DNA of 64,000 nt, taken from positions 124,001 through 188,000 of the forward strand of contig CALBBQ010000005.1 of assembly GCA_937926785.1 (NCBI GenBank), given 5' to 3'. Below, one piece after another: positions 30,311 through 39,754 of the stretch. Within the stretch, counting starts at the first letter, position 1. Every line of letters begins with the position of its first letter. The notes beneath the pieces are model-generated. The model searched no databases and was not told the origin of the DNA. It saw only the letters and a list, made by a program, of their open reading frames with translations. A program made the translations under genes and the position numbers. This DNA comes from an uncultured Bacteroidales bacterium. Its GTDB lineage: Bacteria; Bacteroidota; Bacteroidia; Bacteroidales; Tenuifilaceae.

Positions 30311-31467
30311 TTTAAGTGATGTTGATTAATTATTTCAACTGATTTTATTCGGGTTTCCGAATCGGTCAGTAGGTAATCGGCGAGTGTCGGATGATTAATG
30401 AAAGGCATGGATTTTAGGGCGCTCTCAACCACCTCGGGGATGGCCATAAAGCCAATCTGCTCCTTGAGAAAAGCTTCTACCGCAACCTCGTTGGCCGCAT
30501 TCAGTACGCAAGGCATGTTGCCACCGGATTTAAGTGACTCTATGGCAAGCGCAAGATTCGGGAATCGATTTGTATCGGGTTTTTCGAACGTAAGGGTGTG
30601 CGACAGCGAAAAATCGAGCCTTGGGAAGCTTGACGGTGCCCGATGTGGAAAAGTGAATGCAAACTGGATGGGCAGCTTCATGTCGGGCAGCCCCATTTGG
30701 GCTTTTATGGAGCCATCCACAAACTGCACCATGGAATGGATGATGGATTGGGGATGAATCACCACCTCTATCTGCTCAGGGGTTAGTCCAAAAAGCCATT
30801 TGGCTTCAATAACCTCAAGCCCCTTGTTCATCAGGCTGGCCGAATCGATGGTGATTTTTTGCCCCATGCACCAGTTGGGGTGATTAAGGGCATCCGTTTT
30901 GGTTACATGTTCAAGCTGTTCCAACGTGTGATTTCTGAAAGGGCCACCCGATGCGGTAAGAATCACTTTTTCAATGGGGCTACGTTCACCAACCAGGCAC
31001 TGGAAGATTGCGGAATGTTCCGAGTCGACCGGAATGATAGGAACCTTATTTTGTATAGCAGCGCTGGTAACCAATTCCCCGGCAACTACCAGTGTCTCTT
31101 TGTTCGCAAGGGCAATGGCTTTCCCAGCTTCAATGGCTTTAAGTGTGGGCTCCAGTCCAGCAAAACCCACCATGGCCGTAAGTACCATATCAATTTCGGA
31201 TGAAACAACCGATTCAAGAATGGCCTGCTTGCCAGTGTAAACCTTAATCTGGTGTGGTTCTAATGCTTCTTTTACTTTGGAGTAATGGCTCTTGTTGGCA
31301 ATGATGACAGCGTTAGGCTGAAACTCTATGGCTTGCCGCACTAGCAACTCCCAGCTGTTTTGAGCGGTAAGCAATTCTACCCTGAAAAGTTCAGGATGCT
31401 CCCTGATTACATCAAGAGCCTGCGTTCCGATTGAGCCGGTAGAACCAAGAATTGCTATACGCTTCAT
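30295..31467 (-). CDS. dxr: 1-deoxy-D-xylulose 5-phosphate reductoisomerase
   Basis: 390 aa, full length. Second step of the MEP isoprenoid pathway: DXP to MEP using NADPH and a divalent metal. 'AILGSTGSIGTQALDVI' is the NADPH loop. 'PVDSEHSAIFQCL' holds the metal-binding Asp-x-Glu, 'TASGGPFRNH' is the catalytic loop, and 'NHPNWCMGQKITIDSASLMNKGLEVIEA' (read as segments MGQKITID and NKGLEVIEA) is the substrate region. It lies between the M23 peptidase (11 nt) and rseP (overlap), a common dxr-rseP arrangement. Confidence 0.97.
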   Translation of the reverse strand: MKRIAILGSTGSIGTQALDVIREHPELFRVELLTAQNSWELLVRQAIEFQPNAVIIANKSHYSKVKEALEPHQIKVYTGKQAILESVVSSEIDMVLTAMVGFAGLEPTLKAIEAGKAIALANKETLVVAGELVTSAAIQNKVPIIPVDSEHSAIFQCLVGERSPIEKVILTASGGPFRNHTLEQLEHVTKTDALNHPNWCMGQKITIDSASLMNKGLEVIEAKWLFGLTPEQIEVVIHPQSIIHSMVQFVDGSIKAQMGLPDMKLPIQFAFTFPHRAPSSFPRLDFSLSHTLTFEKPDTNRFPNLALAIESLKSGGNMPCVLNAANEVAVEAFLKEQIGFMAIPEVVESALKSMPFINHPTLADYLLTDSETRIKSVEIINQHHLKWKYS

Positions 31468-31478
31468 CCGAAATTAAC

Positions 31479-32336
31479 CTATAATTTGATAAACCTTGCA
31501 GGATCGACCGTTTTACCGCTTTGCCAAAGTTCAAAATGCAGATGGGGCCCGGTGGTTAGCTCCCCGGAATTTCCAATTATGGCAATGGCATCACCTGTAT
31601 TAACAAATTCTCCCTGCTTTTTTAGTAACTTACTGTTATGCTTGTACACCGACAGAAATCCATCCTCGTGCTGAATGGCAATAGTGTAGCCCGTCTCCAA
31701 CGACCAGGTGGATAGAATCACAGTCCCCTTGGCTATAGCTAACACCACCTCGTTAGGACCAGCCACCAGATCGATGCCATAATGGTTCTTGGATGGATTA
31801 TACTTGTTTGTTACAATTCCCTTTACCGGAGGGATAAAGAAAGGAATTCGGCTCTTTGTGCTCTGCGATACGCCAACCGATAGGTTGAACATCTCATCGG
31901 ACTCAATCTGTGCCCTTAACAGGGAATCCTCCTCGGAGCGGGTGAACTCAATTTTGGCGTTGCGTTTCAGGGTATCGGGTTTTGTTTCCTTACCGGAGAG
32001 TGGCTCACCGCCATTGAGAAGTATATTAATATCCTGGTAGTAGCGTTGCCACTGGACAATGACCCGTTCCAGGGAATCGACCTTTAGGGCATTCTGCACG
32101 TAACCCTTACGTGTCTTGCTGTCGGGGTAGCCGGGGATAAACTCTCTTAACGGGGTAAAAGCAATCAGAATGGAAACAAGAGTAACCAGCAGGATTGCAA
32201 AACCACCGAAGAAAACTATAACATTCATACGCGAGAGCCTTAACTGCCAAACCTCTTCGTATGTCTCCTCGTTGAAAATGCTTAACCTGTACTTATTCCA
32301 AAGATTCTGGAAAATTTTTACCTTCTTCTTTGCCAC
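31479..32336 (-). CDS. M23 family metallopeptidase, membrane-anchored
   Basis: 285 aa starting at GTG (32334-32336). A membrane helix at about 37-60 leaves the enzyme facing the periplasm. A linker with coiled-coil character runs to about 160. The LytM/M23 domain has zinc ligands His185 and Asp189 ('HYGID') and His267 ('HLHFE'), with catalytic His265 and His233 in 'YKHNS'. All active-site residues are present, so it should cut peptide cross-links in murein, unlike EnvC-type inactive members. First gene of the M23-dxr-rseP run. Confidence 0.92.
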   Translation of the reverse strand: MAKKKVKIFQNLWNKYRLSIFNEETYEEVWQLRLSRMNVIVFFGGFAILLVTLVSILIAFTPLREFIPGYPDSKTRKGYVQNALKVDSLERVIVQWQRYYQDINILLNGGEPLSGKETKPDTLKRNAKIEFTRSEEDSLLRAQIESDEMFNLSVGVSQSTKSRIPFFIPPVKGIVTNKYNPSKNHYGIDLVAGPNEVVLAIAKGTVILSTWSLETGYTIAIQHEDGFLSVYKHNSKLLKKQGEFVNTGDAIAIIGNSGELTTGPHLHFELWQSGKTVDPARFIKL

Positions 32337-32473
32337 GGTACCTAACCATTAAAACTTTAATCCACAAAGATAATTAAAAGATAAAAGGTTAACGGATAAA
32401 GGGAAAAGAAAGTTCAGCATAACAATCGTGCCAGTGTATTAAACTGATTTAATAAGTAGAACAGACCATCATG

Positions 32474-32502
32474 TTTTCCCCACCTTAAATTTTCTATCTT
32501 TG
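32474..32502 (+). promoter_or_regulatory. Likely promoter of the ABC transporter operon
   Basis: TATCTTTG at 32495-32502 is a full TAnnTTTG match, with TTTT at 32474-32477 as a weak upstream element 17 nt away. The start codon lies 27 nt downstream. Confidence 0.5.
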
Positions 32503-32528
32503 TTTGATTATTCATAAAAACGAGCTCT

Positions 32529-33470
32529 ATGTATCTTATTGAAGCTAAAGGAATTGAAAAGCGTTACTCCAACCATCTGGCTTTGGACGATGTAAGCATC
32601 GCAGTGCCCCGCGGAAGCATATACGGTCTTTTAGGGCCAAACGGGGCAGGAAAAACAACTCTGATTAGAATCATAAACCAGATTACCGGCCCCGATAAGG
32701 GCCAGGTGCTATTCGATGGACGCCCCATTCAACCCAACGACATTTACCGTATTGGCTATCTCCCTGAGGAACGAGGCCTTTATAAAAAGATGAAGGTTGG
32801 CGAGCAGGCCCTATTCCTTGCCCAGCTAAAAGGGCTCAGCAAACCTGAGGCCCTGAAGCGACTGAAACATTGGTTTGAAAAGTTCGAGATTCAGGCATGG
32901 TGGGATAAAAAAATTGAAGAGCTTTCAAAGGGTATGGCGCAAAAGGTGCAGTTCATGGTTACCGTTGTTCATGAACCGGAACTTCTTATCTTCGACGAGC
33001 CCTTCAGCGGGTTTGACCCAATAAACGTTCAACTCATAAAGGATGAGATTCTCGATCTAAAACGCAAGGGGACAACCATCATTTTTTCAACCCACAACAT
33101 GGCTTCGGTTGAGGAGCTTTGTGACCATATCACCCTCATAAACAAATCGCGCAACATTCTCAGCGGACAAATAGATGAGGTAAGGCAAAGCTACGGCAGC
33201 AATGTTTTTGAGGTAGCATTCCGTGGTGAGCCCAGCGCCATTGAGTCGCAGCTAAACGGAAAGTTTGAGCTGCTTAAGATTGACACTGAGAACTCGCTAC
33301 CCAAAGCACAGGTAAGGCTCTCTTCGCAAGCCGAAGCCAACAGCCTTTTGAGAACATTGATTCCGGTAGTTGAAATCGTATCGTTCAACCCCATTGTCCC
33401 CAGCATGCACGATATCTTTATACAGGTTGTGCAGGAGTACAATCAAAAACACGGAGTGGTTAACAGCTAA
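32529..33470 (+). CDS. ABC transporter ATP-binding protein (NatA-like)
   Basis: 313 aa. Walker A 'GPNGAGKTT' near 39, signature 'LSKGMAQKVQF' near 136, Walker B 'LLIFDEPFSGFDP' near 155 and the switch His in 'IIFSTHNMASVEEL'. The signature is LSKGM instead of LSGGQ, usual for the NatA/YhaQ group. The last 80 residues form the DUF4162 C-terminal domain. It powers the ABC-2 permease encoded 26 nt downstream; in this family the pair exports sodium or drugs, but the substrate is not readable. Confidence 0.93.
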   Translation: MYLIEAKGIEKRYSNHLALDDVSIAVPRGSIYGLLGPNGAGKTTLIRIINQITGPDKGQVLFDGRPIQPNDIYRIGYLPEERGLYKKMKVGEQALFLAQLKGLSKPEALKRLKHWFEKFEIQAWWDKKIEELSKGMAQKVQFMVTVVHEPELLIFDEPFSGFDPINVQLIKDEILDLKRKGTTIIFSTHNMASVEELCDHITLINKSRNILSGQIDEVRQSYGSNVFEVAFRGEPSAIESQLNGKFELLKIDTENSLPKAQVRLSSQAEANSLLRTLIPVVEIVSFNPIVPSMHDIFIQVVQEYNQKHGVVNS

Positions 33471-33496
33471 ATGAAAAACTAAAAACCGATACTCGT

Positions 33497-34846
33497 ATGA
33501 ACAAGATATTACTCATCATGCAGCGCGAATTCATGACCAGGGTCAGGAAAAAAGCGTTTATCATATCAACACTGCTCTCTCCAATATTTTTTGCAGCAAT
33601 AGCAATCCTACCAAGCTATCTGGTATCACTAGAGGTTACTGATGTTCGTACCGTAGCCATAGTTGATAACACCATGGAGTTTACCAACGTAATACCATCT
33701 ACAGACTATATCAAGATAGCCTACATAAACGACACACCGGTTGAACAGCTGAAAGGCAAGCTCGATGAAGCAGGCTACTATGCCCTTTTGGTTATTGATA
33801 GCACGGGGATTCCCAACCAACCAGCCCTAACCATTTACTCGCAGAAACAACCGGCAATTGATGTGATGCAGCATCTGGAGAATACGCTGGAAAAGGAAAT
33901 CGAAACCCGCAAGCTTAGAGCCTACAACATCGAGAACCTGGATAAGATAATGGCCGATGTTAAAACCAAGGTTACCATCAAATCATTAAAAATAAGCAAG
34001 ACAGGAGAGGAAAAGGAGAGCAATACCCTAATAGCCATGGCCATTGCTTACATCATGAGCTTTCTGATGTACATGATGGTACTGATTACCGGGAACCAGG
34101 TAATGCAAGGGGTGATTGAAGAAAAAACGAACCGCGTGGTTGAGGTCATTGTCTCGTCGGTAAAACCATTCCAGATGATGGCCGGAAAGATATTCGGGAT
34201 GGCCTCGGTTAGCATGCTGCAAATTATAGTTTGGGTTGTGATGACTGCAGCCCTTGCCGGTGTGGGTATCAACATAATCAGCGAGAAAACAGCCATTAAA
34301 CCCAGCACAGAACAAATGCAGGCCATGGCGCAGGCCGACCCGCAACTGGCTCAGGCGCAACAACTAGCCACCAACACCACAAACGAGACCGGAAATACGT
34401 TTATCAACTCGCTCATGAACCAAAACTTTCCCTTGCTAATCGGGGGATTCATCTTCTACTTCCTGTTCGGGTACCTGCTATACGCTGCAATGTTTGCAGC
34501 AGTGGGCTCTGCGGTTGAAAGCATTACCGATACCCAGCAGCTTACCCTGCCTATTACCTTGCCCCTGATACTGGCCATTATAGTGATGATAAGCGGCATT
34601 AAGTCGCCTGATGGTCCGCTGGCCTTCTGGTTCTCCATGATACCGTTCACCTCTCCGGTGATCATGCTAACACGCCTTCCGTTTGGCGTGCCCACCTGGC
34701 AGCTGGCGCTTTCGGCCACCCTGCTGGTAGCAACCTTTGTGCTTATCATTTGGCTTGCCGCAAAGATTTACCGTGTGGGAATCCTGATGTACGGAAAGAA
34801 GTACACCTGGAAGGAGATGATTAAGTGGATAAGTTACAAGGGGTAG
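33497..34846 (+). CDS. ABC-2 type permease (NatB/YhaP-like)
   Basis: 449 aa. One N-terminal helix (about 20-42) precedes a soluble domain of about 130 residues, then five to six helices from about 180 to the end. 'VMQGVIEEKTNRVVEVIVSSVKPFQMMAGKI' (segments EEKTNRVVEVI and VKPFQMMAGKI) is the ABC-2 signature. A charged Gln/Ala-rich loop between helices at about 265-300 is large. The order of one helix, a big external loop, then the bundle is that of NatB. It forms the membrane half with the preceding ATPase. Confidence 0.92.
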   Translation: MNKILLIMQREFMTRVRKKAFIISTLLSPIFFAAIAILPSYLVSLEVTDVRTVAIVDNTMEFTNVIPSTDYIKIAYINDTPVEQLKGKLDEAGYYALLVIDSTGIPNQPALTIYSQKQPAIDVMQHLENTLEKEIETRKLRAYNIENLDKIMADVKTKVTIKSLKISKTGEEKESNTLIAMAIAYIMSFLMYMMVLITGNQVMQGVIEEKTNRVVEVIVSSVKPFQMMAGKIFGMASVSMLQIIVWVVMTAALAGVGINIISEKTAIKPSTEQMQAMAQADPQLAQAQQLATNTTNETGNTFINSLMNQNFPLLIGGFIFYFLFGYLLYAAMFAAVGSAVESITDTQQLTLPITLPLILAIIVMISGIKSPDGPLAFWFSMIPFTSPVIMLTRLPFGVPTWQLALSATLLVATFVLIIWLAAKIYRVGILMYGKKYTWKEMIKWISYKG

Positions 34847-34859
34847 TTCACTCATAGAC

Positions 34860-35453
34860 ATGGATATTGAGATTTTCATAGAAAGATATGATACACCCGG
34901 CACGGTTATCCTCCTGGAGGGTAAACGTGCCGTTTTACCTGCTGACCAGGTGAAGCTGGAAACTCTTGGTAAAATCCTTGCCAGCCGAACGCAACACATG
35001 CTTTTCCGCAGCGGAAATGCATCAGGTGCCGATTTCTTCTTTTCAAAGGGAGTTGCCTCTGTAGCTCCAAACAGGCTGCAGGTGGTTACCCCCTACCGCG
35101 GGCATAGACGCAAAGAAATGCTTGGAGTTCATACCGTATCGCTCGACGATATTGACCTGGCAAATGAACCAGGTATCGTATACCATACCAAAAACAGCAG
35201 CAGGGTTGCACCTCTAATCGATGGTTACCTGAATTCAGGCGATAACGCCCTTACGGTAAAAGCTCGATACTTGCTTCGCGATACCATGAAGGTGGTTGGC
35301 ACCTCAAAGCTGCAACCTGCAACATTTGCAATCTTTTACGATGATTTAACCAAACCCAAATCCGGTGGAACCGGCCACACCATGCGAGTTTGTGAGCAAA
35401 ACGGTATTCCCTACATCATTCAGAAAGAATGGTTTAGATGGTTAGAACAGTAG
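34860..35453 (+). CDS. SLOG-fold nucleotide-binding-like protein
   Basis: 197 aa, cytoplasmic. 'MLFRSGNASGADFFFSKG' (near 47-64) and 'KSGGTGHTMRVCEQNGIPYI' near 170 are the two glycine-rich phosphate-binding loops of the SLOG (DprA/YpsA/LOG) Rossmann superfamily; the pair resembles T4 Tk.4-type proteins. Such proteins bind nucleotide-derived ligands or process nucleotides. It starts 13 nt after the permease, so it is in the ABC operon, an unusual partner. Whether it is an enzyme or a sensor is open. The exact SLOG subfamily was not recognised. Confidence 0.75.
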   Translation: MDIEIFIERYDTPGTVILLEGKRAVLPADQVKLETLGKILASRTQHMLFRSGNASGADFFFSKGVASVAPNRLQVVTPYRGHRRKEMLGVHTVSLDDIDLANEPGIVYHTKNSSRVAPLIDGYLNSGDNALTVKARYLLRDTMKVVGTSKLQPATFAIFYDDLTKPKSGGTGHTMRVCEQNGIPYIIQKEWFRWLEQ

Positions 35454-35457
35454 CTTT

Positions 35458-36006
35458 CTACTTTTGCTTGTCTAACCGAAATGGCAACGTTTTATTGAAA
35501 ATACCGGCATTCACTAGTTGTTCGAATTGGTTCGAATTTTTGGGTTTTAAAAGTAGGCGTTGGTAGTCCTCTTTTTCGTTTTTAATCACCTCGTAAGGGG
35601 CAATGTTTTTAACCTGCTCTTCAATCGTTTTCAATTTTTCAGAACCAAAATCGGAGAAGCTAATCCACAGGGTGTCATTATAAAACTTAAAAACATAGGC
35701 AGCCCAAACCCTTTGGCCATTCACGCTGTCAGGTAAATTAATAACATACCCGTTGGAGCACTCGCGTACTTCCATGCTTGTGCCTAGTTCGGCAGTAATC
35801 ACATTCCGCTGACTATTACTTAAAGAAATGGACTTTTCAGTTATTCGGAGAGTATCGTTATCCGGACTAAGGTATGTCCCCGAAAACGCATCAATATTAG
35901 TGACCGTTTTCCCACCCACTGGCTGGGGTTTATCAAAAACCAGATTGTTGCATGATGTGAAAGCAATCGAGATGAGGAAGCACGGAAGCAAAAAGTAGTA
36001 CCTCAT
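35458..36006 (-). CDS. Lipoprotein of unknown function
   Basis: 182 aa. The signal peptide ends at the lipobox 'FTSC' (Cys19). The mature part is a small beta-rich domain ('DAFSGTYLSPDNDTLRITEKSI', then 'VINLPDSVNGQRVWAAYVFKFYNDTLWI'), possibly lipocalin-like, closed by a charged helical tail. No family was recognised. Convergent with the SLOG gene, only 4 nt apart. Confidence 0.65.
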   Translation of the reverse strand: MRYYFLLPCFLISIAFTSCNNLVFDKPQPVGGKTVTNIDAFSGTYLSPDNDTLRITEKSISLSNSQRNVITAELGTSMEVRECSNGYVINLPDSVNGQRVWAAYVFKFYNDTLWISFSDFGSEKLKTIEEQVKNIAPYEVIKNEKEDYQRLLLKPKNSNQFEQLVNAGIFNKTLPFRLDKQK

Positions 36007-36095
36007 GAGAATAAAACTTTTGATAGAACTAAACCTAGATTACCTATACGAATAATGTCCAGCAAACTATTTATCCCATTATATTACTTTACCGC

Positions 36096-37028
36096 TTACT
36101 TTTTGCCCCTGAAAAGGTAAACAAACCCTTTTGCACTTTCGTATAGCCCCGATAAATCCTCAACCACGTAGTAGTATATGCCCTCAGGCATATCGGTTCC
36201 CATGGTATTTTTACCATCCCAACGGATAATGCTCGATTCGGCCTTGTAAATAAGACCACCAGAGCGGGAAAATATTCTGATATCGAACCAGGCAGTACCA
36301 CTGGAGGGGATGATAAAATCGTCATTTATCCCATCGCCGTTGGGGGTGAATACATTAGGAATGTTCTCCAGCTTAACCTTCCCGGCGGAAAAATCGGGCT
36401 GAATGACAAGGGTATGGGTAAACTCTGCGGTTTGACCACTATTGGAATTTCTTACTTCCAGCTTAACCTGATGAGGCCCGGCAGCAGTAAAGGTGTAGTA
36501 GATATTTGGCCATTGGCCTAAAGCAGCCGTTTCAAATTGCGAGCCGGGAAGAGGACTACCATCTACTGTCCAGCTAAAACGCAGGTTACCAAGGTCATCG
36601 GGATTATTCTCAAAGAAATAGGCATTTAAGAATATCCTCTTATATGAGGCTAAGCGTCCCAGATTACGATCGGGACGAATATGAAAGTATGCAGGACTCA
36701 GTGGAATATCGCGGCTATGAACCTTGTTCTCACCATTTTCGGTAAAGGTTAAGGTAACCTTAATACTATCATCCCAACTGGCGTAGGTATAGGTATGAGT
36801 GGGTGATGCTTGGGTTGAAGGTGTGCCATCGCCAAAATCCCAGCTAACCGGACTAATCCCAGCTCGGGGGATGAATTGAATTGTTGACTGGGTGCCAAGA
36901 TTAGCTGTTTCAACCAGTTTCCAAGTAAACACCGAATCGGCTTCAAAACCTTGCGAGGCCACCCTCATTGGCCAACCAAGTATGGCAAAAAGAACATTGG
37001 TAGCAACTATTATTGTGCAACGGTACAT
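36096..37028 (-). CDS. PKD-domain protein with type B T9SS sorting signal (gliding-motility-associated C-terminal domain)
   Basis: 310 aa. A signal region comes first, then a PKD repeat ('PVSWDFGDGTPSTQASPTHTY') near 58-78 and a second Ig-like region. The last 90 residues are the CHU_C/type B sorting domain: 'NVFTPNGDGINDDFIIP', 'IRIFSRSGGLIYK', 'RWDGKN' and 'MPEGIYYYVVE'. It is therefore exported by the type IX system to the surface or medium. A small cargo of adhesin or binding type, with no catalytic domain. It shows that the organism has T9SS, though no T9SS machinery genes lie in this window. Confidence 0.9.
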   Translation of the reverse strand: MYRCTIIVATNVLFAILGWPMRVASQGFEADSVFTWKLVETANLGTQSTIQFIPRAGISPVSWDFGDGTPSTQASPTHTYTYASWDDSIKVTLTFTENGENKVHSRDIPLSPAYFHIRPDRNLGRLASYKRIFLNAYFFENNPDDLGNLRFSWTVDGSPLPGSQFETAALGQWPNIYYTFTAAGPHQVKLEVRNSNSGQTAEFTHTLVIQPDFSAGKVKLENIPNVFTPNGDGINDDFIIPSSGTAWFDIRIFSRSGGLIYKAESSIIRWDGKNTMGTDMPEGIYYYVVEDLSGLYESAKGFVYLFRGKK

Positions 37029-37076
37029 TGCTGAAAAGGTTTATCAGGTAAAGTTAAGCTAAAATTGATATACTCT

Positions 37077-38180
37077 CTAAATCTTTTCGGTTAATTTTTG
37101 AACAACCCTAAAGTTATTAAAAAACTCCTTGGCAAAAACCCGTATTACGGTGTAGCTCGGTATTGCTAACAGCATGCCCAGGATGCCGGCTACACTCCCG
37201 GCAATCAGTAACACAATAAAAATCTCCAAAGGATGAGCTTTTACACTATTTCCGTAAATCAATGGCTGAAAAACAACATTATCTATTAACTGGGTTAACA
37301 GAAAAACTGTCAGAATTAAAAGGGTAAGCGTTAGCAAATCCGCATTAAAGCCTGTGTGCAGCTGTGTAGCCAGGACAATGAGGGTTCCTAGTAACGTCCC
37401 GGTAAGCGGTCCAACATAGGGAACCACGTTCATAATGCCTGCTATAAGCCCAACCACAATACTGGTCTGAAACTTTATCCCAACCAGGCTCAGCCCGATG
37501 GTAACCAGGGTCATAATGCAGGTGCTTTCAATCATGATCCCCACAAAATACCTTCGCAACAACTTGTTGATGCTGATTAGCGCCCGGGTAATCTGGTTCT
37601 CATACTTTTCAGGGAAAATGAGTATCACGCTTTTAAAGAAAAGCGTATCATCTTTCAGGAAAAAGAAGGTGATGAAGCTGATGGAGAACAATGCAATGGA
37701 TAGGCTAATGAGCAGGTTGGCAGTAGATGCAAACGCACTGGTAACCATGGATACCGTAAAGAAACCGGATATCTTCTGAATTAAAAAATCGCGAAGCGAG
37801 AACCCCTGAGCGCTGGCAGGCAGGTAATGCTTTATGAACTCCTGGATGGAATCGATGGGTGCTGAAAACGAAGCAACTAGCGCCTGTACATCGATTGATC
37901 CCAACTCGTTGAACTGAGCAATAACCAAGGGGATCATGATGCGGAAAAATGCAATGAACAAAACCCAAATGGTTAGCAGCGCCACTGTAGCCCCCATGTA
38001 GCGAGGTGGCGACCAGCTCCCAATCTTTAGGTTGGAGATAAAATCGACTATGGGTTTTCCCATCAAGCTGAGAACTGCCGAGATGAGTATGTAAGCTACA
38101 ATGGATGAAAAGTACCATACCAAAAAGGCTACCAGGGCAACCACAAAACCAATTATTATGTAGCGTACCAGCTGGTTCAT
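37077..38180 (-). CDS. AI-2E family permease (PerM/TqsA-like)
   Basis: 367 aa from the ATG at 38178-38180 (MNQLVRY); a longer in-frame start adds 15 residues with no helix benefit. Eight hydrophobic helices in the AI-2E order, with a soluble stretch between the third and fourth. 'NVVPYVGPLTGTLLG' and 'NVVFQPLIYGNSVKAHPLEIFIVLL' (NSVKAHPLEIFIVLL) are the family motifs. Proposed transport ranges from AI-2 to ions; specificity is unknown here. Divergent from the MTA phosphorylase gene. Confidence 0.92.
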   Translation of the reverse strand: MNQLVRYIIIGFVVALVAFLVWYFSSIVAYILISAVLSLMGKPIVDFISNLKIGSWSPPRYMGATVALLTIWVLFIAFFRIMIPLVIAQFNELGSIDVQALVASFSAPIDSIQEFIKHYLPASAQGFSLRDFLIQKISGFFTVSMVTSAFASTANLLISLSIALFSISFITFFFLKDDTLFFKSVILIFPEKYENQITRALISINKLLRRYFVGIMIESTCIMTLVTIGLSLVGIKFQTSIVVGLIAGIMNVVPYVGPLTGTLLGTLIVLATQLHTGFNADLLTLTLLILTVFLLTQLIDNVVFQPLIYGNSVKAHPLEIFIVLLIAGSVAGILGMLLAIPSYTVIRVFAKEFFNNFRVVQKLTEKI

Positions 38181-38305
38181 AGGCGAAAATTTTATCAAAC
38201 CTAATGCAAAAAAGGTAAACTGCAAAATTTTATTTTTACTGGCCGGCAGTAAAACAGATATTGTTTAACTTGAACGCTGAAAGTAAATCTAAAAAACGAA
38301 AACCT

Positions 38306-39052
38306 ATGCCTACCATTGGAATTATAGGTGGATCAGGTCTCGACAACCCCGAAATTCTAAAAAAGACACAAATTTTTGAGGTGGATACACCCTACGGAAG
38401 ACCCACTTCGGCTTTAAAAATAGGAACAATTGGTCACAACAGGGTGATACTATTAGCCCGGCATGGGCTAAACCACCAGTATAGCCCCACCGAGGTGAAC
38501 TACCGGGCAAACGTTTGGGCGCTAAAGCAGCAGGGTGCCGAATGTATCATAGCGACCACTGCGTGCGGGAGCTTACGCCAGGATATTGGCCGTGGTGATT
38601 TTGTGCTGCTCAACCAGTTCATCGACTTTACCCGCAAGCGGGTAAACAGCTACCACGAATCGTTCGCCAATGGTGCAGTGCACACCCCAATGGCCGAACC
38701 CTTTGACGTAAAACTACGAAACCATATCCTGCTGTGCGCCAGGCATCTGGGTGTTCATCTACACCCAACGGGAACCGTGGTTACCATTGAAGGGCCACGA
38801 TTCTCAACACGAGCAGAGTCTATGATGTTTCGCTCTTGGGGAGCCGATGTGATTAATATGTCCGTTGCCACCGAAGTGGCACTGGCCAACGAGCTGGGTA
38901 TCCCCTATGCCGCTATCGCCATGAGTACCGACTACGATTGCTGGAAAACCGATGAACCTCCCGTTAGCTGGGAAGAGATTGTCCGAATTTTTGAGCAGAA
39001 TGCCCAGCGAATGATTTCGCTCCTTAAACTTGTTGTGGAAACATTAGAGTAG
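38306..39052 (+). CDS. mtnP: S-methyl-5'-thioadenosine phosphorylase
   Basis: 248 aa from the ATG at 38306, giving 'MPTIGIIGGSGLDN'; an upstream in-frame extension is Lys-rich and unlikely. Splits methylthioadenosine to adenine and methylthioribose-1-phosphate in methionine salvage. 'GIIGGSG' binds phosphate, 'EGPRFSTRAES' and 'INMSVATEVALANELG' line the nucleoside site, and 'STDYDCW' carries the Asp pair that prefers a 6-amino purine. It is shorter than E. coli-type MTAN and is PNP-fold class I. A general purine phosphorylase is the alternative. The GNAT gene follows after 5 nt. Confidence 0.9.
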   Translation: MPTIGIIGGSGLDNPEILKKTQIFEVDTPYGRPTSALKIGTIGHNRVILLARHGLNHQYSPTEVNYRANVWALKQQGAECIIATTACGSLRQDIGRGDFVLLNQFIDFTRKRVNSYHESFANGAVHTPMAEPFDVKLRNHILLCARHLGVHLHPTGTVVTIEGPRFSTRAESMMFRSWGADVINMSVATEVALANELGIPYAAIAMSTDYDCWKTDEPPVSWEEIVRIFEQNAQRMISLLKLVVETLE

Positions 39053-39057
39053 ATGTC

Positions 39058-39489
39058 ATGTTTACCATCCGATGCGCTACACAGCATGATTTAGAAGATG
39101 TTTACAGGTTGATATGCGATTTGGAGGGCGAACCTCTGAACCCCATTCATTTTGCCCAGAACTATGAGGCGAACCTTGCCGATAGTAACATTCACTACCT
39201 GGTTGCCTGCGAAGGCGATAAAGTGATTGGCTTCCTCAGCATGCATGTGCAGGCTATTCTTCACCACGAAAGGCTCACCTGCGAAATTCAGGAACTGAAC
39301 ATACTACCCGATTACCGCTCACGGGGTGTTGGCCAGCTGCTAATGGAATATGCCGAAAAACTGGCGGTTAGCTTAGGGCTTGAAGAAATTGAGCTAACTA
39401 CTAGGGTTTTCAGAACCCGGGCACAGGAATTCTATAAGCGCCTGGGCTATACAAACACCCACTTGAAGTTTGTAAAAAAACTACGATAA
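39058..39489 (+). CDS. GNAT-family N-acetyltransferase
   Basis: 143 aa, a compact single GNAT domain. 'IQELNILPDYRSRGVGQLLMEYAEK' (motif A; RSRGVG is the pyrophosphate loop, near 87-92) and the end 'AQEFYKRLGYTNTHLKFVKKL' (motif B) define it. The acceptor is unknown; the nearest look is the PhnO/YpeA type of small-molecule acetylase. It lies 5 nt after mtnP, so co-expression is likely. Confidence 0.88.
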   Translation: MFTIRCATQHDLEDVYRLICDLEGEPLNPIHFAQNYEANLADSNIHYLVACEGDKVIGFLSMHVQAILHHERLTCEIQELNILPDYRSRGVGQLLMEYAEKLAVSLGLEEIELTTRVFRTRAQEFYKRLGYTNTHLKFVKKLR

Positions 39490-39652
39490 CGTGTTCGGGA
39501 TTTGATAGTTTATCCCCATCTATCCAAAACACGTGGAATAAAACAGCAATTATTTCAAATATAAATCGATGATTATTTTACATTATCTCATCACCTTAGA
39601 ATATTTTTCGGTTACACCCAGTTGGGTCAACCCCACAAAAAGTTGCCAATAT

Positions 39653-39683
39653 TTTGGCTAAGTGATTTGTTTACCTATATTTG
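39653..39683 (+). promoter_or_regulatory. Promoter of adk
   Basis: TTTG at 39653-39656 and TATATTTG at 39676-39683, 19 nt apart, match both elements of the Bacteroidota promoter. Transcription would start near 39690, giving a leader of about 65 nt before adk. Confidence 0.65.
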
Positions 39684-39754
39684 TTCAAGCATTTTACAGG
39701 TAAAGGGTTGGATACCAAGTAGCAACGAAAACCAAAACACAACATATCAAAAAA

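Noticed and set aside
34028..34363. Long minus-strand frames inside the ABC permease gene
   Set aside because: Mirror frames of a real membrane-protein gene, rich in His/Tyr, without domain or start context.
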